From contig NC_016472.1 in assembly GCF_000226095.1 (NCBI RefSeq), forward strand, positions 3,968,001 to 4,032,000: DNA of 64,000 nucleotides, in the 5' to 3' direction. A program made the position numbers and the translations under genes. Within the stretch, counting starts at the first letter, position 1, and each line of letters opens with the position of its first letter. The notes beneath the pieces are model-generated. The model was not told the origin of the DNA, searched no databases, and saw nothing but the letters and a program-made list of their open reading frames with translations. This DNA is from Thermothelomyces thermophilus ATCC 42464 (Eukaryota; Ascomycota; Sordariomycetes; Sordariales; Chaetomiaceae). Of the stretch, positions 57,024-64,000 are shown one piece after another.

Positions 57024-60000
57024 ATGTCGTCGTCCTACAGGCCGCACCCGCTGCGGCAGACGCAGACGGCCGACTATGTGACCTCGGTCTCCCGACAATC
57101 TTCGACCGCATCATCGTCGGCATCCTCAGCTTACTCCAGCGCCTCCTCTGGCGTCTACGAGTTTAATCGGTCCTCCGTCTCGTCCTCGCCCTCGAGCACC
57201 TACTCCAGCTATGGACACAAGCGCGGCCAGAGCGAGGTTTCCCGCCGACCTCGTCCGCTTCACTCATCACATAGCCACCCCTCCACCCCGACGCCTGAGA
57301 ACATCTACCACGCCGCCCGACAGTCGCTAAGGCCGCTGCCCCAGGTCCCCCGACCGACCACACCGCCCCGGGCTCCGGCTCGCCACGACCGGGGCCACAG
57401 CGTCGACATTGGGAAGCTGTCGATTGCCGACCGTGGCTCGCCATCGCCAACTCCTCCAACGCCGCCCACCCCTCCCCGCGGCTCACCTACCGTCCGCCCA
57501 ACGTCGATCCTCTTAACGCGCTCCGAATCCATCCGCCGTGGCAGCGATCCCCCGGTCCCACCTCACCTTGTGCATGCGCACACAGCCCCTCTCTCCACGC
57601 CGGACCTGGAGAAGCTCGGCCGCTCGTCGACAAACCAGCTGCGCACCTTGTCCAAGCTGGCCCAGTCTGGCTCGGCCGAGGATTTCGCCATTACCTCCCC
57701 GGCGCAGGAGGTTGTCGGTCTCAGGGGCAGGCGGAGGCTGCAGAGGACCGACCAGGCAGGGAACGGCCGTCCGGCGCAGAGGACAGGCGGCTACGGCTGG
57801 GAAGGCAGGAACTGGATGGATAAGCAGCGCCAGTTCCTCCAGGCCTACGAATACCTTTGCCACATCGGCGAGGCCAAGGAGTGGATCGAGGACGTTATTC
57901 AGCGCACCATCCCGCCCATCGTGGAGCTGGAGGAGGCTTTGAGGGACGGCGTCACCCTTGCGGAGGTGGTCGAATCGCTCAACCCCCATCGTCGGTACAA
58001 GATCTTTCGACATCCGCGACTTCAGTACCGGCACTCGGACAATATTGCCATATTCTTCCGCTACCTGGATGAAGTCGAACTTCCCGACCTATTCCGCTTC
58101 GAGCTCATCGACTTGTACGAGAAAAAGAACATTCCCAAGGTCATCCACTGCATCCACGCGCTGAGCTGGCTGCTTTATAGGAAAGGCATTGTCGGCTTCC
58201 GGATCGGCAACCTGGTCGGGCAGCTGGAGTTTGAGCACCATGAGCTGGAGGCGACACAGAAGGGCCTTGATAAGCTGGGGGCTAACATGCCCAGCTTCGG
58301 GAACATGGGTGCAGACTTTGGAGTCGAAGAGCCTCCGGAGCCCGAGGAAACGGAGGAGGAGAGAATCGACAGAGAATTGGCCGAGAACGAGGCGATAGTG
58401 GTCGACCTGCAAGCCCAGATCCGAGGTGCCGTGCTTCGGATGCAGCTCGGCGAGATGATGCAAGAGCTTTGGGATTCCGAAGACTGGCTTATTGACCTCC
58501 AGGCACGCATCAGGGGCGATTTCACGCGCCAGATTATGGGTTATCGACTCCAGATGAGGCGCTTCGCCGTTGGACTCCAGAGCGCCGTGCGCGGTTTCCT
58601 CGTCCGCCGTCGGCAAGCAGGGAGACAGCAGGCTTGGGAGAGAGTCGAAGATGACATTCTGAAGCTCCAGAGCCTCCTTCGGGCAAGGAAGGTGCGCAAT
58701 CAGGTGCAAGAGCAGCGTTCTCAGTTGATGGTGGCGGCCGGTCCCATTCGAGCCATCCAGGCAACCTTCCGGGGCTTCCTGCTCCGAAAAGCAATGTGTG
58801 CCCAGGAGCATGCGGTGAAGCATACGTCTGCCCCGGTCGCTGGACTCCAGGCGGCCGTCCGCGGGCTGCTGCTCCGAAAAAGCCTGGAACATCAGCAAAC
58901 GGAATTGCAGTCGCAAACGGCTGTTATCACCAGCCTGCAGGCTGCGGCCAGGGCCGCGCTGGCAAGAGACCAGCTTGCCCTGCAAAGAGAAGCGCTCGAG
59001 CAACTGGCGCCGATGTGGAAGACGCTGCAAGCTGCCTGCCGCGGAAATCTTGCCCGGCGCAACGTTGACGGACTCAAGGCTGAATTGCAAGAGCACTCGC
59101 CCAGCCTGGGCCTTCTTCAGTCGCACATCAGGGCGGCCGCGGTGCGCAGGGAGATATCGGAGAAACTGGAGAGCCTGGTCGATGCCGAGGACGAGATCCT
59201 GCTTCTCCAATCTATAATCAGGGGAATGCTGACGCGAAACCGCATCTCCGATCTTCTCGAAGCCTTGGACCAGGAAGAAGACTCGATCATCCAACTGCAA
59301 TCCCGTATCCGCGGCGCGCTCTACCGGCAGCAGCACCACGACTTCCTCGACGAGCTTGCGGCCAACGAGGAGGAGGTTTCTGGTCTGCAGTCCCTCGCGA
59401 GGGCGATGCTTCTCCGAGATAGAGTGGCGAGGATCCTGGACGAGCTCGAGGAGAACGAGGAATCCATCGGCGAGCTTCAGGCTGCTGCCAAAGCCTTTAT
59501 CGTGCGGGCGAGGTTCGAGGCGAAGAGGCGACATTACAACGAAAACATGCAGAAGGTGGTCAAGATCCAGAGCTTCGTCCGCGCAAAGCTTCAAGGGCAG
59601 GCCTACAAGAGTCTGATATCCGGCAAGAACCCCCCGGTCAACGCGGTCAAGAACTTTGTGCACCTTCTCAACGACAGCGACTTCGACTTCAACGAAGAAG
59701 TCGAGTTTGAGCGGTTGCGCAAGACGGTGGTCCAGCAGGTCCGGCAGAACGAGATGCTGGAGCAGTACATTGACCAGCTCGACATCAAGATTGCTCTTCT
59801 CGTCAAGAACAAGATCACGCTCGACGAGGTTGTCAGGCACCAGCACAATTTCGGCGGGCACGCCAGCAACCTCCTGGCCAACAGCACCATGGCCAGCGTT
59901 AACCAATTCGACCTGAAGGCGCTCAACAAGAGCTCCAGGAGGAAGCTCGAGTCGTACCAGCAGCTGTTCTTCGCCCTCCAGACGCAGCCCCAGTACCTGG

Positions 60001-62117
60001 CCAGGCTCTTCAGGCGCCTACGTGAGCAAGGGACGGCCGAGAAAGAGTGCAAGCGGATCGAGCACCTCATGATGGGTCTCTTCGGTTACGCACAGAAGCG
60101 GAGGGAAGAGTACTACCTGCTGAAGCTGATCGGGCGGTCCATTCGCGAAGAAGTCGAGGCGTGCAGCAGCATTCAGGACTACCTGCGAGGCAAATTCTTC
60201 TGGCCCAGGCTCCTCCACAACTACACCAGGTCCCCCAGAGACAGAAAGTTTCTGAGAGATCTGCTCGGCCCTCTCATCAGAGACAACATCATCGAAGATC
60301 CCGAGCTCGACCTGGAGAGCGACCCGATGCAGATTTACCGGTCCGCCATCAATAAGGAGGAGCTGAGGACCGGCCAGCCGAGCACGAGGCCCTTGGACAT
60401 CCCGCGTGAGCTCGCAATCAAAGACCCGGAGACCAAGGCGCTGTTTATCGATCACCTGCGCGATCTCCGCGAGATCTGCGACCAGTTCCTCGCCGCCCTA
60501 GAAGATCTACTTCCGCGCATGCCCTACGGTCTCCGATTCGTTTGCCGGCAGACGTTCGAGGCCCTCTGCCAGCGCTTCCAGGCAGAGCCCCAAGGCCGTC
60601 TCTTGCAGATTGTCACGCACTGGCTCTGGAAGTTCTATCTCCAGCCCGCGGTCACGACGCCCGAGAACGTGGGCGTCATGGACAGGCAGCTGAGCCCGCT
60701 CCAAAAGCGGAACCTGGGCGAGGTCGCCAAAGTCCTGGGCCAGATCGCATCCGGCAGGCAATTTGGCGGCGAGAACATCTACCTCCAGCCTCTCAATGCT
60801 TTCGTCGCCGAGTCCATTGACCGTCTGGGCGAGCTCACCCAGAATCTCATCAATGTGCCCGACGCAGAGAGCACCTTCGACATCGACGAATTCAACGACC
60901 TGTACGCCAAGAACAAGCCGACCTTGTACATCAAGATGAGCGACATCTTTGCCATCCACAATCTCATCGCCGCCGAGCTGCCGCACTTGAGCCTGAGCAG
61001 GGACGACATGCTACGCGAGATCATGCACGACCTCGGCAGCGCGAAGCACAACGAGAGCGAGATGACCGCGGCAGGCTCATCGGATATACAGATGTTCCTG
61101 ACTCCCAAACTTCGCGACCTCGAGGATCCGGATGCCGACATCAAGGCGCTTTTCATGGAGACGAAGCGATGCATTCTGTACATTATTCGTGTGCAGACTG
61201 GCGCGAACCTCTTGGAGATCCTCGTCAAGCCCATCACTCCCGAGGATGAACACAAGTGGGAAATGCTGCTCCGCGAGGACTTTGCCAGCGCTTCCAACAC
61301 CCGCGGCGCCTACTCGGACGCCAACATGATCGACGTGACGCGGATGAGCTACGCGGACCTCAAGAGGATCGCCCTGGAAAACGTGCTGCGGCTGGAACAG
61401 ATGGGCCGCATCTCGCGCCACAACCATTATCAGGACGTCCTCAACGCCATTGCCGTCGACATCCGAACCAAGAGCCGGCGTAGAGTGCAGCGGCAGCGAG
61501 AGCTCGAGGGTGTCCGCCTGACGCTGGCCAATCTGCACGAGAAGGCCAGGTATCTCGAGCAGCAGCGGAAGAGTTACGACGACTATATTGAGCAAGCCAT
61601 GGCGACGCTGCAGAACAAGAAAGGGTAAGCCGTCTTCCTTTTTCCTTCTCAGTCCGCGCACCGCACCGCATCTGTTCATCTCGTGACTAATAACTGACTG
61701 ACTTCCCCCTCTCTCTCTCCCTTCAGCAAAAAACGTTTCCTCCTCCCCTTCACCAAGCAGTATAACCACCAGCGCGAGCTCGAGCGCTCCGGGCGCGTGC
61801 CCAAGTTCGGCTCGTACAAGTACAGCGTGCGGGCGCTCTCGGACAAGGGCGTCGTCGTCTCGTGGAAGGGCATCCCCGAGCGCGACTGGGGACAGATCAA
61901 CCTGACCATCTCGTGCGACGAGGTCGGCGTCTTCAGCATCGAGGGCAGCCGCGGCCACATCCAGATGCCCGGCGCCAGCGCGCTCGTGTCCATCGAGGAC
62001 CTGCTGCAGGCGCAGTTCGAGGCGCACCAGTTCATGAACCTGTTCGAGGGCAACCTGAGGCTCAACGTCAACCTGCTGCTGCATTTGCTGTACAAGAAAT
62101 TTTACCGCACCCAGTAG
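57024..62117 (+). CDS. IQGAP-family cytokinesis scaffold (Rng2/Iqg1 type)
   Basis: Exons 57024-61624 and 61727-62117 (102-bp intron, GTAAGC/TTCAG) encode 1663 residues. The ATG at 57024 (MSSSYRPH) fits better than the in-frame ATG at 56988. Residues 1-250 are disordered Ser/Pro-rich. A calponin-homology domain spans about 262-375 (RQFLQAYEYLCHIGEAKEWI, then NIAIFFRYLDEVELPDLFRF). At least ten IQ-like repeats run from about 459 to 860 (IQSFVRAKLQG, LQSRIRGALYRQ). The RasGAP-related domain covers about 1019-1270 and the RasGAP C-terminal domain about 1426-1663. IQGAPs bind actin, calmodulin/myosin light chains and Rho-type GTPases and organise the contractile ring at septa. The usual catalytic arginine of RasGAPs is expected to be missing in this family. 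The second exon completes the fold. Confidence 0.96.
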
Positions 62118-63444
62118 GCGGCGGGTTGTTGATGGAGGTGAGAGGGCATCATCGATCATCGAGCAGCCCCCGGGGGGGTGGGGAAACAGATGGGAAGAAT
62201 AGCCCTTCAGTCCCGCTCTCATTAGATAGTTTTTCCCCTTCTTCTTCTTCTTCTTCTTCTCTTCTTCTTCTGTTCTCTCCTTCTTCTGGACTTCTTCTGG
62301 ACCTCTCTATCTTCAGCTGACGGTCAACCGCCGTCAGTTGGAGGGGGGAGAAGTTACGAACCCACGATGGATTTGTTTTTGCTGGATTGCTCGGTTTTCT
62401 TTGTTTGTCCATCGAGAAAATACCACGGGAGAGAGAGCAAGAGAGCAAGAGAGAGAGAAAGAGAGAGAGAGTGTGTGTGTGTGTGGTGCGAGGGTAAGGG
62501 CATTGGTGTCTGTCTTTTGTTTTGTTTTACTCGTATTGTTGGATGAGAGACGAAAGATCGGCTGTGACTTTGACGAAGGAAAGTTGGAATGAATGAAGGA
62601 TGACTGATGATGGGCGACATGTCAGGACGGAGGCTGGGAAATGTTGGGCTGGGAGGAATGGACGGATGGACGGACGGACGGACGGACGGATGGATGGATG
62701 GATGGATGGGGGCGTCGTCACTCTGTCCGTGGCTGCCCTCGAGGGTTGCTCTTCTGGGACCAAGAGGGGGGGGAGGTGGTGGAGAGAGGACAGAGTGCAT
62801 CTGTCTCCAGTGTTATTTATCTAAGGTAGCCATGGGAACGACTGAAATGATGATACCTTTTCAGCTTTAACATAAACTTTTGGCCTTTGCAGCACTTGTA
62901 CACCTACCGTGAACTCTACTGACCGCCCCGAATCGAGTCCGATTCCGCTCACTACCTCGACTTGGTCTTCAGCCGGGTTGCAATGTACGGGTTGGCTTCA
63001 TAAACAGAGGAGTCAATCAGCTTGGTTTGGTTGGTTTCAATGATGCTACGAAGGTCTTGTTATTTTTTCCATATTTTTTTTTTTTTTTTTTTCATTTTGT
63101 CTTCTTTCCATAACGGTTACCCTAACAAAGCCGGTACTTTCGTTGTTGTTTCTCCCTCCTTTATTTTCCAAGCCAACGCCGAATCCCAATGCGGTAATAT
63201 CGATGCAACGAAGTATATCTTCGACCAAGCAATGAGGAGCGCCGAATCCCCATTTTTCAACATCTCACGCCCAATTACACACCAACAACCCTCTCTAATA
63301 AGACGTGTCTCGATATGCCGTATTTGGTATCGCTTCACAACATTACGCTCGTTTCGTCATGGTCTTAATGACCCCTTGCCTCTTTACCTCCGTATTCGCC
63401 TCGCCTCGCCCGCGTTCGCACTCGAGTCCCGGCCGCCGACGTTT
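62118..63444. other. Convergent gap rich in simple repeats
   Basis: CTT tract at 62237-62274, GA/GT tract at 62428-62485, GGAT/GGAC tetramers at 62660-62709 and T-runs at 63074-63093. A 7-bp stem (CTGACGG/CCGTCAG) lies at 62317-62338. No gene is seen. Confidence 0.6.
62660..62709. repeat. GGAC/GGAT tetranucleotide array
   Basis: About twelve units: GGAC units first, then GGAT units, with a sharp switch. In the 3' region between IQGAP and the MFS gene. Confidence 0.9.
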
Positions 63445-64000
63445 TCAGAGGGTGCCGTACTGAGAACCCTTCTTCTGCTTCTTGCTGCCCGCGCCGTCGC
63501 CCCCGGCATCCGAGTCCGAGGTAGTAGAGGAACTTCCCAGCAGAGCGGCATCCTCGCCACCGGCACCCTCGCTGCCTCCGTCCCGCTCCCTTCCCCGTCC
63601 TTGACCTTCGCCTTCTCCGTCGTCCGCCGCGCCGTCCCCGAGGCTGCGGGTTGGGCCCTGGCCCTCCTCGATGAACCAGGGGACGACGGCACCGGCGAGC
63701 GCGATGGCAGCCAGCAGCCACCAGGGGGCGATGGCGTAGCCCTTGCGGACGCCCCAGGTGAAGACGGCGCCGGTGGCGGCGGGGCCGGCGGCGCGGCCGA
63801 GGCCGCTGAAGGTGGTAGCGAAGCCATTGAGGGTGCCGAGGACGCGCAGGGACGAGGCCGAGTTGGTGAGCAGGATGGTGGTGCAGGGGAAGCCGACGAT
63901 GACGACGAAGCCCTTGACGAGCATGATGGTCAGGAAGACAGTGTAACGGATCGTGGTGTCCTGGATCAGGGCGGTGTAGGGAGTGAGGAGGTAGATGAGC
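63445..64000 (-). CDS. MFS transporter, C-terminal part (cut by window edge)
   Basis: The minus-strand frame is open from the window end to the stop at 63445 and yields about 184 residues; the start lies beyond 64000. Three to four membrane helices are visible (YTVFLTIMLVKGFVVIVGF, the GLGRAAGPAATGAVFTWG segment, and APWWLLAAIALAGAVVPWFI). They are followed by a cytosolic tail rich in Gly/Asp/Glu ending KGSQYGTL. The GRAAGPAATGAVFTWG block is the last-third signature of the ZIF/Tpo-like, drug:H+ antiporter-type MFS proteins widespread in ascomycetes. Substrate cannot be predicted. Because the N-terminal two thirds are missing here, subfamily is uncertain. Confidence 0.85.
   Translation of the reverse strand, partial: LIYLLTPYTALIQDTTIRYTVFLTIMLVKGFVVIVGFPCTTILLTNSASSLRVLGTLNGFATTFSGLGRAAGPAATGAVFTWGVRKGYAIAPWWLLAAIALAGAVVPWFIEEGQGPTRSLGDGAADDGEGEGQGRGRERDGGSEGAGGEDAALLGSSSTTSDSDAGGDGAGSKKQKKGSQYGTL

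Noticed and set aside
58089-59906. 605-codon minus-strand frame
   Set aside because: Antisense to the IQ-repeat part of the IQGAP gene; repeated helices leave the reverse frame open.

Overview
The window reads as nuclear DNA of a filamentous ascomycete, most likely a sordariomycete near Chaetomiaceae (an inference from gene content, not a database match). The evidence is short introns (about 50-315 bp) with GTRNGT-type donors, GC-rich coding DNA with biased third positions, a HET-C gene, a fungal single-chain urease, a GH45 cellulase of the Chaetomiaceae type and simple repeats between genes. I find 22 protein-coding genes, the last one cut by the window edge. I see no tRNA, rRNA, CRISPR, intact transposon or virus-like element.

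Layout, left to right: CMC1-type COX assembly factor (+), D-amino-acid oxidase (-), gene-poor gap, unknown disordered/hydrophobic-tail protein (+), UTP11 (-), GH47 alpha-1,2-mannosidase (+), Maf-type pyrophosphatase (-), mitochondrial threonyl-tRNA synthetase (-), unknown membrane coiled-coil protein (+), urease (+), HMG-box protein (-), 3 kb gene-poor gap, HET-C (+), GH45 endoglucanase (+), ATG6/Beclin (-), VTI1 SNARE (+), SCM3/HJURP CENP-A chaperone (+), casein kinase 2 alpha (-), DNAJC11-like protein (+), Zn2Cys6 regulator (-), LYS1 saccharopine dehydrogenase (+), IMP dehydrogenase (-), IQGAP (+), and the C-terminal part of an MFS transporter (-).

Most genes are single-copy housekeeping functions (ribosome biogenesis, mitochondrial translation and respiration, membrane traffic and autophagy, cytokinesis, centromere, purine and lysine synthesis). 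There is no biosynthetic cluster. Nitrogen-related functions (urease, D-amino-acid oxidase, LYS1) are scattered; urease and LYS1 have recognisable GATA and Gcn4/CPC1-type sites upstream. Gene orientation alternates more than chance predicts, giving a chain of divergent promoter gaps and convergent 3' gaps.

The features most worth a second look are non-coding: a perfect hairpin with a poly-G/poly-C loop just after ATG6, a short motif (TAGTGTA/TACACTA) enriched in promoter-side gaps, simple repeats in three of the four urease introns, and a dimeric glycine-rich repeat in HET-C. Exon boundaries were set by hand from splice consensus, reading phase and recalled family alignments.
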